DNA of 39,864 bases from Pseudomonadota bacterium (GTDB lineage Bacteria > Pseudomonadota > Gammaproteobacteria > Pseudomonadales > Moraxellaceae): contig JAJXWR010000014.1 of the NCBI GenBank assembly GCA_021781515.1, positions 1 through 39,864 on the forward strand, given 5' to 3'. Below the pieces are notes generated by a model. It was not told where the DNA came from. It worked only from the letters and a program-made list of their open reading frames with translations, and made no database searches. The position numbers were made by a program, and so were the translations under genes. Shown here piece by piece: positions 22,209-31,404 of the stretch (position 1 is the first letter of the stretch; the number at the start of each line of letters is the position of its first letter).

Positions 22209-22243
22209 AAAAGAGGCTTTCTCTGTTTATTCAACCTTGCCTA

Positions 22244-22272
22244 TTGACCTGCATGGTTATTTACAGTAAAAA
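22244..22272 (+). promoter_or_regulatory. Promoter of the Old Yellow Enzyme gene
   Basis: TTGACC (22244-22249), 17 bp, TAAAAA (22267-22272). Five of six and four of six consensus matches. The predicted start near 22279 falls inside the palindrome at 22277-22297. Confidence 0.55.
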
Positions 22273-22276
22273 ATCC

Positions 22277-22297
22277 CTGTCCTTGATCCAAGGACAG
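22277..22297. promoter_or_regulatory. Perfect palindrome at +1, probable operator of the OYE gene
   Basis: Arms CTGTCCTTG (22277-22285) and CAAGGACAG (22289-22297) are perfect 9-bp complements around ATC. No T-run follows on the plus strand, so it is not a terminator of cti; a run of A before it could make a minus-strand terminator, but no minus gene is upstream. Placement on the predicted transcription start suggests a repressor site. The sequence differs from the E. coli NemR box. No regulator gene is adjacent. Confidence 0.5.
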
Positions 22298-22325
22298 TTG
22301 TCATAGAAAATTAAGGAGTACCCGC

Positions 22326-23420
22326 ATGCCCACTTCACTGTTCAGCCCCTTACTTGTAGGCGCTCTCACCCTGAACAACCGAATTATTATGGCACCACTC
22401 ACCCGCATGCGTGCGATGCAGCCAGGCGATATTCCGGCCGCAATGGCGGTGACCTATTATCAGCAACGGGCCACTGCTGGCTTATTGATTTCCGAAGCAT
22501 CCCAAGTATCCCCGCAAGGCAAAGGCTACATGGCCACTCCTGGTATTTACAGTACGGAACAGGTGGTCGGCTGGCGTCAAATCACCGATGCCGTACATGC
22601 CGCTGGCGGTAAGATTGCCATTCAACTCTGGCACGTTGGCCGAGTCTCACACCATAGCTTGCAGCCTGACCAAGGACTTCCCGTTTCAGCTTCGGCGTTG
22701 GCCTACGTGAACAAAACCACCATCATGGGAAAAGACGGTCAACCCGAACGGGTGGCTTGCGATACCCCTCGGGAACTGCGTGCTGATGAAATCCCGATGC
22801 TGATCGACAGTTATCGGCATGCAACGATGATGGCCCGTGAAGCCGGTTTTGATATGGTAGAGGTGCATGCTGCCCATGGTTATTTGCTGCACCAGTTTCA
22901 GAGCGCTGAGAGCAACCATCGTCAGGATGCCTGGGGTGGCAGTCTGGAAAACCGTGCGCGTCTGACGCTAGAAGTGCTTGATGCGGTGATTGCCTCCTGG
23001 GATCCGCAACATGTCGGTATTCGTATCTCTCCTCTGGGAAAATTTAATGGCCTGGATGATCGGGCGGGAGAAGCAATGGGGCTGTACCTGGCCGAACAGT
23101 TCCAACAGCGACAGATTGCCTATTTACACCTTTCAGAACCGGATTGGGCCGGCGGCCCTGAATTATCCAATGAATTTCGCCAGCACTTGCGGCTGCGCTT
23201 TAAGGGCGTGCTCATCGGTGCCGGCAATTATACCCGGGAAAAAGCCGAACGACTGCTCAACGATGGCCTGATTGATGCCGCTGCCTTTGGCCGTCCGTTT
23301 ATTGCCAACCCGGATCTGGTGCGCCGATTGGCCGAATCGGCTCCGCTCAACCCGCCGCGGCCGGAACTGTTTTACGGTGGCGATGAAGAAGGCTATACCG
23401 ATTATCCATTTCTAACATAG
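22326..23420 (+). CDS. Old Yellow Enzyme family NAD(P)H:flavin oxidoreductase
   Basis: A 364-residue cytoplasmic FMN ene-reductase of the NemA/XenB type, reducing activated C=C bonds, nitro compounds and possibly reactive electrophiles. It begins LFSPLLVGALTLNNRIIMAPLTR, typical of the family. The active-site HAAHGYLLHQF gives His181, His184 and Tyr186, the substrate-anchoring pair and proton donor. The C-terminal phosphate-binding stretch IGAGNYT...GLIDAAAFGRPFIANPDL is intact. AAGGAG precedes the ATG. The gene has its own promoter and palindromic operator, suggesting induction by electrophiles. Its last 19 bp overlap the convergent ATP-grasp gene. NemA versus other OYE subgroups cannot be settled here. 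Confidence 0.93.
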   Translation: MPTSLFSPLLVGALTLNNRIIMAPLTRMRAMQPGDIPAAMAVTYYQQRATAGLLISEASQVSPQGKGYMATPGIYSTEQVVGWRQITDAVHAAGGKIAIQLWHVGRVSHHSLQPDQGLPVSASALAYVNKTTIMGKDGQPERVACDTPRELRADEIPMLIDSYRHATMMAREAGFDMVEVHAAHGYLLHQFQSAESNHRQDAWGGSLENRARLTLEVLDAVIASWDPQHVGIRISPLGKFNGLDDRAGEAMGLYLAEQFQQRQIAYLHLSEPDWAGGPELSNEFRQHLRLRFKGVLIGAGNYTREKAERLLNDGLIDAAAFGRPFIANPDLVRRLAESAPLNPPRPELFYGGDEEGYTDYPFLT

Positions 23421-24523
23421 ACCGGAGCAAAACCACCTCCGGACGTGCGCATATTGGTCAGTTGCCCCTGATACAATCTGGCACATAATAACAAAGGTTG
23501 ACCGGCGTAACTAAAAACCCGCAGGTCAACCTTGTAACGTCCCCATCCCGGACTGTCAACCTCTGTCGCCGGAAAGTATTCTTGTGCCAAATAATTATTC
23601 TGCTCACAAATCCACTGCAGCACTTTTCGGGAGATACGTGCACCACGATAGGCGGCTTTGGCCGCATAGCCCTCGCTCGGTTTAAAAAACCAGTCATTAC
23701 GCTGCGCCCACCACCACTCCATCGGCTGTTCAGCAACCCCTCTACAGGCTAACACCCAGGGTGCAACACTCTGTTGCTGCTGTAAATCCAGTAAATTGCG
23801 TTTATCTGCGTAAATGGCAAAAGTCGCCGGAGATGGAACCCAATGCAATTTTGGCCAATCCGGCACATTTTTAAGATAAAAATCAGTGAGACGATTATAA
23901 ATCAGACAGTCTGCGTGCTCTGTAGCATACGAGTACTGATACAAATCTCCTATATCGCAAATTTCGACAATAAAACCTCGCTCTCGTAATCTCTCTGCAT
24001 ACAGCAGGAACTCGGGATAGAGTATCTGCTGCTCGGGTTGATGATCAACAATAACAATACGCCGCAAGGGCTGCCTGGCACCTGTTTGTTGCCAGTGCTC
24101 CTTAAACATTTGCTCAACAACAGGCACGACAGAGGACGAGGGAAGTCCTCGCCAACGGTCGGTGTGTTGCCTGAGCCAATCATTCAACAGCAGCCCACCG
24201 GCATTACTATTGACTTCTATTAAACGCAGCCCCTCATTTTTTCGCCAATGAAAATCATAACAGATAAAGGCCCCGTGCCCACCAGGTGCATCGTTCAAGG
24301 ACAGTTCCTCTCGGCCCAAGGCTTCCTGGCGATGCGATTCACTGTTCAATAACTGATCCAGCGCCGCCACTGCCTGACAGAGTTGCTGCCAGAGGGATAC
24401 AGAAATTTCCAGATAGACGGGAGCACAGAGCGCAATTGCCTGCTTTCGCTGCGCCTCTGTCCAGAACGGCGTCTCAGCTACCTCTCGTTCCAGAGCATTT
24501 GAATAGTTTATAACCGTTAGCAT
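23402..24523 (-). CDS. ATP-grasp domain protein, unknown substrate
   Basis: A 373-residue probable ATP-grasp ligase that would join a carboxylate to an amine or thiol using ATP. Features: an N-terminal GGHGAFICYDFHW...LRLIEVNSNAGG, a central Rossmann-like part (RRIVIVDHQPEQQ), then DWFFKPSEGYAAKAAYRG and a C-terminal YKVDLRVFSYAGQPLLLCARLYQGQ ... GGGFAPV, which resemble the glycine-rich nucleotide loop and metal-binding end of ATP-grasp enzymes. It is not a clear glutathione synthetase or RimK. The ATG at 24523 was used because the longer frame starts with TTG and neither has a ribosome-binding site. It follows the TRAP gene on the same strand after a terminator, so it likely has a separate promoter. 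Substrate unknown. Confidence 0.7.
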   Translation of the reverse strand: MLTVINYSNALEREVAETPFWTEAQRKQAIALCAPVYLEISVSLWQQLCQAVAALDQLLNSESHRQEALGREELSLNDAPGGHGAFICYDFHWRKNEGLRLIEVNSNAGGLLLNDWLRQHTDRWRGLPSSSVVPVVEQMFKEHWQQTGARQPLRRIVIVDHQPEQQILYPEFLLYAERLRERGFIVEICDIGDLYQYSYATEHADCLIYNRLTDFYLKNVPDWPKLHWVPSPATFAIYADKRNLLDLQQQQSVAPWVLACRGVAEQPMEWWWAQRNDWFFKPSEGYAAKAAYRGARISRKVLQWICEQNNYLAQEYFPATEVDSPGWGRYKVDLRVFSYAGQPLLLCARLYQGQLTNMRTSGGGFAPVYVRNG

Positions 24524-24562
24524 TGGCGACAAAAACCAGAAGAGGTACCAGGAATTTCCTGC

Positions 24563-24604
24563 AAAAAAACGGGAGTAATCCAGGTGTCCCCAGATCCTCC
24601 CGCT
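24563..24604 (-). terminator. Rho-independent terminator of the TRAP permease gene
   Basis: On the minus strand CGGGAG (24597-24602) pairs with CTCCCG (24570-24575), with partial pairing inside the loop, followed by seven T (24563-24569). It is 35 bp after the TRAP stop. Confidence 0.65.
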
Positions 24605-24638
24605 TAACGATCACCAGAACCCAAGGGCTCGTCGCCGC

Positions 24639-26744
24639 TTAATGTCCAATCATAAGCAAAGGAACAAACGCAACAATCATCAAACCGATGAACATGACCA
24701 CCACCGGGACAATCCAGCGTTCATACCGACGAAAGAACCGCAGGTTTCTGACTTCAGCATCGGCCTTTTCAATTTCATCTTCACCCACGACCTGCCGGGT
24801 TAATAACTGGTTCAATGCCACTGGCGGTAACAGATAACCCAGTTCGAAGGCCACCAGCACCATCATCCAGAAGTGCACCGGATCAATCCCCGCCTTGTAA
24901 GCAATAGGGGCCAAGGTACTTGACACCAGAATAACCGCACCAAAGGGATCCATCACCATCCCCACCAGCACTTTGGTCACCACGAGGAAGGACATGGCCA
25001 CCCAGATATTCGGGAAATGCGTCGGTGCCAAGTCCATGATCCCGGAACGTTCCACGACACCGCCCATACTCAGACTCAAGGCCATCAGCATGATCAGGGC
25101 ACCAATATGCCCCGTGGTCTCGTTGGTGGCATGCCGGATGGCCCGTTCCAGATGCGTACGCCGACTGTGTTGCTTGCGCGGCGTATCGACCGCTGCCGGG
25201 TTATGGCGCAATTTATCAAATATCACCAATACCAGCATGATAATCGGCATAATGACCGGAGCGGTGAATTCATTGAGCGGGGTGTCCAGCAGAAAGTGAT
25301 AGCTCAGTACAACCAGACCAATAATGACAATGTAGGGCATCACCGGTACGCAATTACGTAACATCCCCGGAATTGCAACACTGGCACGCTCAATCCGCAC
25401 TTTTCTTTGCCGATGCATCTGCGACACAATGAAAAACAGCGTGGAAGTCAGGATGAATACCCAGAATCCCCAGTGAAACAAAGCGGAGGTGGTCACTTCC
25501 TTGTTCAATGCCGCAATCAGCACCACCAGCAAACAGGGACGTAACACAACCCCCAAGGAGCCAGACATTGCCGTAGCCGCCAACGCAAACTGCCGGCTTC
25601 CTCCGGAGTTCTTGACTTCATGATAAATCAGCGGACCAGCGGCAATCACAAAAATACCGGAAGCACCAGTATAAGCGGTGGGTACCGCAGCAGCCAGCAA
25701 AATCATGTAGGTCAGCATTTCTGGGGAAAACTTCCAGGGACGTAAAATGTCCAGAAACAAATCCACGACCTTCGACTGTTTCAACAACATACCTGTCCAG
25801 ATATACAAGGACAGGTTCAGGAAAATAGAGGACAAATCCATCATCTGATTCATATAGATCGACAATGCCGGACGATCCCCATGCAGCATGAAAAACACAC
25901 TGCCCAATATGGCCATCATCGAATACAGCGGCACCGCCAGCAACGATTTACCGATCGACCCGCCGGGAACTGCCCGTGCCGGGACACGGAATATCTGGAA
26001 GAAACTGAGCAGCGTCTGACCGCTGAACATGGTAATCCACACGTAAAAAATCCATGGCTTGTCGATGGGCACCCCGGAATGCAAATCCACTTCCAGGTGA
26101 CTGACGCAGGCCACCACCAACAAGGCATTGGCAATCGTCATGAACAAGGATTGCATCTTGAAATCAAGGTAGGTATGTGCGGGTCGCAAACCGATGTGAT
26201 GATGCGCCAGTGTCGTGGTCAGAGAAGCAATCAGCACGATCAATAGCAACAGTAGCGGCCGGTTATCCATACCAAAGTGAAACAACCAGAAAAAAGCCGT
26301 TTCAAATCCGCGGTACACCCGCAATCCCGGCGTGATGTGCTGCACAATTTTCTGGTACATCGAGTGCTTTTCCTTGCACTGCTGCAAAGAGGTCAGCACC
26401 GACTCGCGAATGGCGGCTGGATCGGCTGGAGTGGCGGAAAATAACCCACCAAAATCATCAGCTCCGCCTGTCCCCGCCGTTGAAGCCAGCCGTTTGGCAA
26501 CTTCAGCATCCACATTCATATTGGGGTCACAAGACGGCTGAGACGGATCGGCCCGCAGCATAAAATACTGTATGCCCGACGACGGATCCCCGTATAATTT
26601 TTCTCCCATGCGCAAGAGCTGACCATGGAACATTTCACCCGTTCCTATGACTAACGTCAGCAATAACAGCATGAACATCGGCAGACTGGATAGCCATTCA
26701 CCAGCCGACCTATTCAACAACACTGGTTTTGCAGATTGCATCAT
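24639..26744 (-). CDS. TRAP-type transporter, fused membrane subunits
   Basis: A 701-residue inner-membrane protein resembling a fused DctQ-DctM permease that takes up organic acids with Na+ or H+. The first helix (about 20-37) is followed by an approximately 110-residue extracytoplasmic segment with two Cys (PSQPSCDPN, SLQQCKEKH), then the DctQ-like helices to about 290. The DctM-like half carries many helices, including LTYMILLAAAVPTAYTGASG, VVLRPCLLVVLIAALNKEV and VLVGMVMDPFGAVILVSSTL, and ends with a basic cytoplasmic stretch and one last helix. AGGG lies 7 nt before the ATG. No DctP-type binding protein gene is within the window, so its substrate and partner must lie elsewhere. It has its own promoter and terminator. 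Confidence 0.85.
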   Translation of the reverse strand: MMQSAKPVLLNRSAGEWLSSLPMFMLLLLTLVIGTGEMFHGQLLRMGEKLYGDPSSGIQYFMLRADPSQPSCDPNMNVDAEVAKRLASTAGTGGADDFGGLFSATPADPAAIRESVLTSLQQCKEKHSMYQKIVQHITPGLRVYRGFETAFFWLFHFGMDNRPLLLLLIVLIASLTTTLAHHHIGLRPAHTYLDFKMQSLFMTIANALLVVACVSHLEVDLHSGVPIDKPWIFYVWITMFSGQTLLSFFQIFRVPARAVPGGSIGKSLLAVPLYSMMAILGSVFFMLHGDRPALSIYMNQMMDLSSIFLNLSLYIWTGMLLKQSKVVDLFLDILRPWKFSPEMLTYMILLAAAVPTAYTGASGIFVIAAGPLIYHEVKNSGGSRQFALAATAMSGSLGVVLRPCLLVVLIAALNKEVTTSALFHWGFWVFILTSTLFFIVSQMHRQRKVRIERASVAIPGMLRNCVPVMPYIVIIGLVVLSYHFLLDTPLNEFTAPVIMPIIMLVLVIFDKLRHNPAAVDTPRKQHSRRTHLERAIRHATNETTGHIGALIMLMALSLSMGGVVERSGIMDLAPTHFPNIWVAMSFLVVTKVLVGMVMDPFGAVILVSSTLAPIAYKAGIDPVHFWMMVLVAFELGYLLPPVALNQLLTRQVVGEDEIEKADAEVRNLRFFRRYERWIVPVVVMFIGLMIVAFVPLLMIGH

Positions 26745-26816
26745 TCATCCCTTTTTGTTATTTCAATCGCTCTCGACCCCGGATCGTGCGTCCAGACCCT
26801 CAAATCCGGGCGCTTG

Positions 26817-26845
26817 ATGATATAGTCAGCTCTGACTTTTATCTA
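26817..26845 (-). promoter_or_regulatory. Candidate promoter with palindrome for the TRAP gene
   Basis: On the minus strand TAGATA (26840-26845), 17 bp, TATCAT (26817-26822). The spacer contains a near-perfect palindrome, AGTCAG-CT-CTGACT (26824-26837), a natural repressor position. A further inverted repeat CCCGGAT/ATCCGGG lies in the leader at 26778-26810. Sequence-only evidence. Confidence 0.35.
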
Positions 26846-26962
26846 CTGCTATTTTAGTACGCACACAGAAAAATACTCAGAATTCTGCGCCGCAAAAATT
26901 GCCCAGTGATTTTAACCGCTTTACCGGCCAGCACAAAAGTCCAATCCGGTCATTGCCAGTCA

Positions 26963-27436
26963 CTAACGCCGTTCCCGGAAAAATCGCCGTAACAAATCGC
27001 TGCTGGCTTCTGCCAGCAATCCCTCCTGAAACTGAAAATAATGATTGTACTGTCCTTGTGCTAACAGCTGACAGGCACTCACCAGCGCACCGGCCCTAGG
27101 CTCACGTGCCGCAAAAACCACCCGGCTCACACGGGCGTGAATCAGGGCACCGACACACATGGTACAAGGTTCCAGAGTGACATAAAGGACACTCCCGGGA
27201 AAACGGTAATTCTGCATGGACTGTCCGGCCTGACGCAATGCAATGATTTCAGCATGCGCTGACGGGTCATGCGCCGAGACCGGCTGATTGCCCCCCGCCC
27301 CCAGTAATTTGTCCTGCGCCGAGACCAATACCGCACCTACAGGCACTTCCCCGCTCGCCGCCGCCCGGTGCGCCCAGTGCAGCGCCAGCTGCATCCAATG
27401 ATAATCTGTTGCTGAAAAATCGCCGTCACCCACCAC
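26963..27436 (-). CDS. tadA: tRNA adenosine(34) deaminase
   Basis: TadA deaminates A34 of tRNA-Arg(ACG) to inosine in the cytoplasm; it is usually essential. The 157-residue protein has the zinc-deaminase motifs HAE (His61, Glu63) and PCTMC (Cys91, Cys94), with EVPVGAVLV near residue 30 as in all TadA. The start is GTG at 27436; the only nearby ATG is residue 15, which would remove part of the first helix. It lies 20 bp after yhdP and is the last gene of the mre-to-tadA run. Confidence 0.95.
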   Translation of the reverse strand: MVGDGDFSATDYHWMQLALHWAHRAAASGEVPVGAVLVSAQDKLLGAGGNQPVSAHDPSAHAEIIALRQAGQSMQNYRFPGSVLYVTLEPCTMCVGALIHARVSRVVFAAREPRAGALVSACQLLAQGQYNHYFQFQEGLLAEASSDLLRRFFRERR

Positions 27437-27456
27437 AGCGCTCCGCCCTTGCTGGT

Positions 27457-30400
27457 TTATTTTTTTTCTGATCCCTGTTGTAACGGCACTGCTGGCAGCG
27501 GCAGATCACCCACTGGCAGAACAATCGACTTGTGCATGGGTAACTTGAGCCCCCCACCCACCAGACGGATGACGGGATTACTCCAGTTACCCTCCACTTG
27601 ATAATGCACCGTTGTCAACTGATCCAGCGGATGACTGAGCACGGCCTGAGCGGCCAGCGCCGCACCACCAATCACCGGCCCGGCGACAACCACCAATGCC
27701 AGCGGCAACACGCGGGTCACAGGCACCGTTACTGTCATATCAACATGTGCCGTCTCCGGCTGTAGTTCGAGAGTTCCCTGGCCGGTGACATTAATCGCCG
27801 GCCCTTTCAGGCTGAAGTTAGATAAATGCAATACCGCCTGTTGCAGTGAAGCATTTACGGTAAACGCATCAAATGCGACGCCTTTTTCTGTCAGATCGCT
27901 AAAATCCAGCTTCAGTCGCCGTCCTAAATCTGCAAAATTAATGAGGCCGAAAACCCGGGATACAGAGGCCGCCCGACTAACAGATAATATCCGGCCTTTG
28001 CTGAGCTGCAGCGTTCCCTGCCCTGCCAACTGCGGCAAATGCAGCCCTTCAGGACCTCCCGGCCAATGCAAGTCCACAGGCATGTCAGCACTCTCTGCAT
28101 CCAGCGTTGGAGCGGCATCCAGCACCTCAAAAACCCGCGACAGATCATTACTGTGCAGATTCAGGTGCAAGGCGGATCCCTGACTGGACGACCATAGGTA
28201 CTGACCCACCACATCCAGACCGGGCAAATGCACTTGCAGTCCCTTGATGGCGGCACCTTCCTGGGTATTGTGAAACTCCCCCCTTCCCTGAATATCCGGA
28301 TAACCCCGTATATGCAAGGCATCCAGCACGACTTCGGTATCCGGCCAATTACGCAGTGTTTCCAGGGTCAACGGAGCAGCCGTCGCAGCCGACACCTCAG
28401 ACTGGGGTGGCAAAGGCCAGTACAACTGAATCAGATGCAGTCGCCAGGGAACGGAAACACCGGCATGAGGTACCGGAATGAGCATCTCTGCCTGGACGGG
28501 ACGAGAGTCTAGACGCATTTGCCAACCGACACTCGCAGAGTGCAGTAGCGTCAATTTTGCCTGGGGGATCTGGTATCCCAGTCCATTCAACTGACCAATA
28601 GAGACCGCCACGGAATTCAGGGCACAACAGGCAGAATCCTTTGTTCCACCCGTTGCCCCCCCGAGTCCGAACCGCTGCATCTGCGCATACCAGGCATCCA
28701 GATCCAGTGCCGGTAAACTGCCAGTGATTTTCAGCCCATCCTGACTCGGCCACCCCATTGGCGTGCCACCCAGCCGCAATTCGGTCGCACGCCATGCCTT
28801 GTTGTGAAACATCATGGCAGCCCCGAGACGGCTATCAATCCGGGCGTGTAACAAGGTATCCGCCGCACCGTTGCTGGCGAGAATTTCTGTAGGCCAGGCG
28901 GCATCCACTGGCTTGTTTAACGGATAGGGCAACGCCACTGCAATGCCTTGCAAGTCCGAACGCCAAGTATAGATATCACTTTCCCGGGAAGGTCGCCAAT
29001 CGGCCTTGAAACTAAACGCTGAACTCCCCGTAGCGGCCGACCACAGTGCACTGGGCCATTGCTTCGCTACCTCCGCAACAGCCATCGTTCCTTGTGCCTG
29101 CAACCTGATTTCTGCAATATTCCCAGAGTCCGTCACTGTGTCAATGACCGCATTCAATGGTTGCCCCAGCCATTGAGAATGCAATTGACCGGCCAGTCCC
29201 TTGTCACTGTCATAGTGCAGTTCTCCACTGACGGCGCTAAAGACCAAGCCCTGACCCCCCACCGTCCAGTCATTACCCGGAAGACTGAGATCCGCATGCA
29301 CCTGAACCGGCTGGCTGTCCAGCGGGATGTCCAGTTGCACCTGACTGTGCTGCTGACCCTGCACCACCCAGCCGGTAATCGCCTTAGCCGCGTAGTGTTC
29401 CAGCGGTGTGGTGCGTAAAAAAGTCAAAACAGCACCTGCCGGCCCCTCCGTTTCTCCTTGTACCCGAACCTGTAACTCGGGCGGTCGGGTATCCAGGCTC
29501 GCCTGCACCGACTCCAGTTGAGTATCGGCCATCCAGCCCGTGGCCCCCTTCAGACTCAGCACCCCATGCTCTAACCGGAGATCGGTCGCCAGTTTTTGCA
29601 CCGGCGGCCAACCAGGCGCATACGCCAACGTCACTTGTTGCAAGGGAAAATCCAGGGCTAAAGAAGGCAATTCTTGCGCCAGTATCCGGCCTTCATAAAT
29701 GGCCGTACTGCGTCCAATACTGCCTGCCGTTAAGGCCTGTTGTACCCAGGAGACTACCGCCGTCCCCAGAAGCGCTCTCGGCAAATAACGCCAGGCCGTT
29801 GCGACCTGCGCATGATCCAGACCCGCCAGCAAAGACAACTGGGGTGGAAGGTGATTTGCCAGATCCGGCCACCACAAGTTCGCCTTGACATGCAAGCGGG
29901 CATCCGCATTTTTTGCATATAGATCTTCAAGTCGCAGCAACAAGGACTGGTGCGGATGGTAGTTCCAGCGCACGCTGGCACTCAGCGCCTGTAATCCTAT
30001 AGGTTCGCTGAAGTTGCGATCGTCGCGCACCCCTGTTTTTTTGCCCTGAATGAGTAATTGGCCTTGTTGTGAACTCCCAGACCACTGTACCGTCACCCCT
30101 TTGAGATCGGGAACATTGTTCCAGCCCATCCAGGACAGATCCGTTACCTGCCCGCGCAGGTCCTGCAATGCGATTGCATCGCCGGATTGTGTCCATTGCA
30201 ACTCCAACCCCGGTATATGACCGGTCATCCGCAGCGGATGTTCTGGCCAGTGGTCAATCCATGGGGGAAAAATACCAGGTGCAGAGGCGACAATTGTATA
30301 AATTTCCCCCAGATCCAACTGCGCCGTCTGCAGACTTCCACCCTGAGGGGTACGTTGCAAGGCCACGGGACCGGTATGCAACGGTTTATGATCCAGTACC

Positions 30401-31404
30401 AGTGCCATATCGGCCAGATTAAGGCGCTGTATCCCCGTCGTCTGTTGCAGTTCAGCCTGCAGACGGGTCGCCGTCAACAGATGCGTCTGTACTCCCTGCT
30501 GCCATTGCGCCGCCAATGCCGGACAATCCATCTGCAGGTGCCACTGCCCGTCCTTGTGAACCTGCAGCCAGATCTGCCCCCCGGCTTTCAGGAAGGTCAA
30601 GCCATGCCAGGCGGAAGGCCCGTTCCACCAGGGAATCCACTCGATGTCGGGCAATTTCATCCAGGCCTGTAACTGCGCCTGCCAGTGCGGCAGGAGAGAG
30701 CCGCTATACTGCAGCCTGATCTGCAGGTGCTTCTGTTTCAGTGGCCAGTCTTCCCAGGCCGCTGCGACCGGCCCTTTCGCACTGCTCAGGGTTTGTAGTA
30801 CCGCATCACACTGCAGTTGCCCAGAGGTCTGCCAGAGAGAATAGCGTGCCTGTACATGATTCAGCCGGAGTTGCTGCCCCAGACGATTGGTAAAATACAG
30901 CCGCCCCTCTTCCAGTTCCAGTGCCGGTTGTTGCAACACCCAATGCAACACCCGCAGACGCTGCACCGGATCTGCCGGAAGACCCGCCAGTTCAAGCAGC
31001 GACCATTTACCCTGCTGATCTTGCTGCCAGTGCAACTGCAGTCCCCGCAGCCGCACTGCAAAACGCCACTGCCGCCACCTCAGGCTATCCCACACCTCCG
31101 GTTCAATTTCAATTTCCGGCAGCAGGATCCGGGTATGTCGGGCATCCGCCACTGTCCAGACCACATCATCCAGCCACAAAACCGGCTGCACGCCCCGCCA
31201 GCGTGCATGCAACTGTCGTAATTGCACCGAAAAACCCGTTTGCTGTTGTAACAAACGCACCAACTGCTGTGGGTGCTCAGTAAAAAACCGGAGCGCCTGT
31301 CGACTCAATCCGGCATATAAGGCCACCAGAATCAGTACCACCAGACCGAGTTGTACCGCCAAGTGCCACAACCACCCTGCCAGACGGGCCATACTGATCT
31401 TCAT
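27457..31404 (-). CDS. yhdP: AsmA-like inter-membrane phospholipid transport protein
   Basis: YhdP belongs to the AsmA-like proteins thought to bridge inner and outer membrane and move phospholipids outward. The 1315-residue product is of normal family length, with an N-terminal membrane anchor (about 10-33, AGWLWHLAVQLGLVVLILVALYAG written in part) and a very long beta-rich periplasmic domain. The conserved C-terminal AsmA-type region reads LQLSKGRILSVSRAASVSRV, FGLINFADLGRRLKLDFSDL and FDAFTVNASLQQAVLHLSNF. It overlaps rng by ATGA (31401-31404), matching the enterobacterial rng-yhdP order. The sequence gives no sign of truncation. Confidence 0.93.
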   Translation of the reverse strand: MKISMARLAGWLWHLAVQLGLVVLILVALYAGLSRQALRFFTEHPQQLVRLLQQQTGFSVQLRQLHARWRGVQPVLWLDDVVWTVADARHTRILLPEIEIEPEVWDSLRWRQWRFAVRLRGLQLHWQQDQQGKWSLLELAGLPADPVQRLRVLHWVLQQPALELEEGRLYFTNRLGQQLRLNHVQARYSLWQTSGQLQCDAVLQTLSSAKGPVAAAWEDWPLKQKHLQIRLQYSGSLLPHWQAQLQAWMKLPDIEWIPWWNGPSAWHGLTFLKAGGQIWLQVHKDGQWHLQMDCPALAAQWQQGVQTHLLTATRLQAELQQTTGIQRLNLADMALVLDHKPLHTGPVALQRTPQGGSLQTAQLDLGEIYTIVASAPGIFPPWIDHWPEHPLRMTGHIPGLELQWTQSGDAIALQDLRGQVTDLSWMGWNNVPDLKGVTVQWSGSSQQGQLLIQGKKTGVRDDRNFSEPIGLQALSASVRWNYHPHQSLLLRLEDLYAKNADARLHVKANLWWPDLANHLPPQLSLLAGLDHAQVATAWRYLPRALLGTAVVSWVQQALTAGSIGRSTAIYEGRILAQELPSLALDFPLQQVTLAYAPGWPPVQKLATDLRLEHGVLSLKGATGWMADTQLESVQASLDTRPPELQVRVQGETEGPAGAVLTFLRTTPLEHYAAKAITGWVVQGQQHSQVQLDIPLDSQPVQVHADLSLPGNDWTVGGQGLVFSAVSGELHYDSDKGLAGQLHSQWLGQPLNAVIDTVTDSGNIAEIRLQAQGTMAVAEVAKQWPSALWSAATGSSAFSFKADWRPSRESDIYTWRSDLQGIAVALPYPLNKPVDAAWPTEILASNGAADTLLHARIDSRLGAAMMFHNKAWRATELRLGGTPMGWPSQDGLKITGSLPALDLDAWYAQMQRFGLGGATGGTKDSACCALNSVAVSIGQLNGLGYQIPQAKLTLLHSASVGWQMRLDSRPVQAEMLIPVPHAGVSVPWRLHLIQLYWPLPPQSEVSAATAAPLTLETLRNWPDTEVVLDALHIRGYPDIQGRGEFHNTQEGAAIKGLQVHLPGLDVVGQYLWSSSQGSALHLNLHSNDLSRVFEVLDAAPTLDAESADMPVDLHWPGGPEGLHLPQLAGQGTLQLSKGRILSVSRAASVSRVFGLINFADLGRRLKLDFSDLTEKGVAFDAFTVNASLQQAVLHLSNFSLKGPAINVTGQGTLELQPETAHVDMTVTVPVTRVLPLALVVVAGPVIGGAALAAQAVLSHPLDQLTTVHYQVEGNWSNPVIRLVGGGLKLPMHKSIVLPVGDLPLPAVPLQQGSEKK

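Noticed and set aside
22277-22297. Hairpin as transcription terminator of cti
   Set aside because: No T-run follows it on the plus strand, and it coincides with the predicted start of the OYE transcript, so an operator is more likely.
26778-26787. CCCGGATCG shared with 19647-19656 as a dispersed repeat
   Set aside because: Only nine or ten bases in common and no other copy noticed; consistent with chance.
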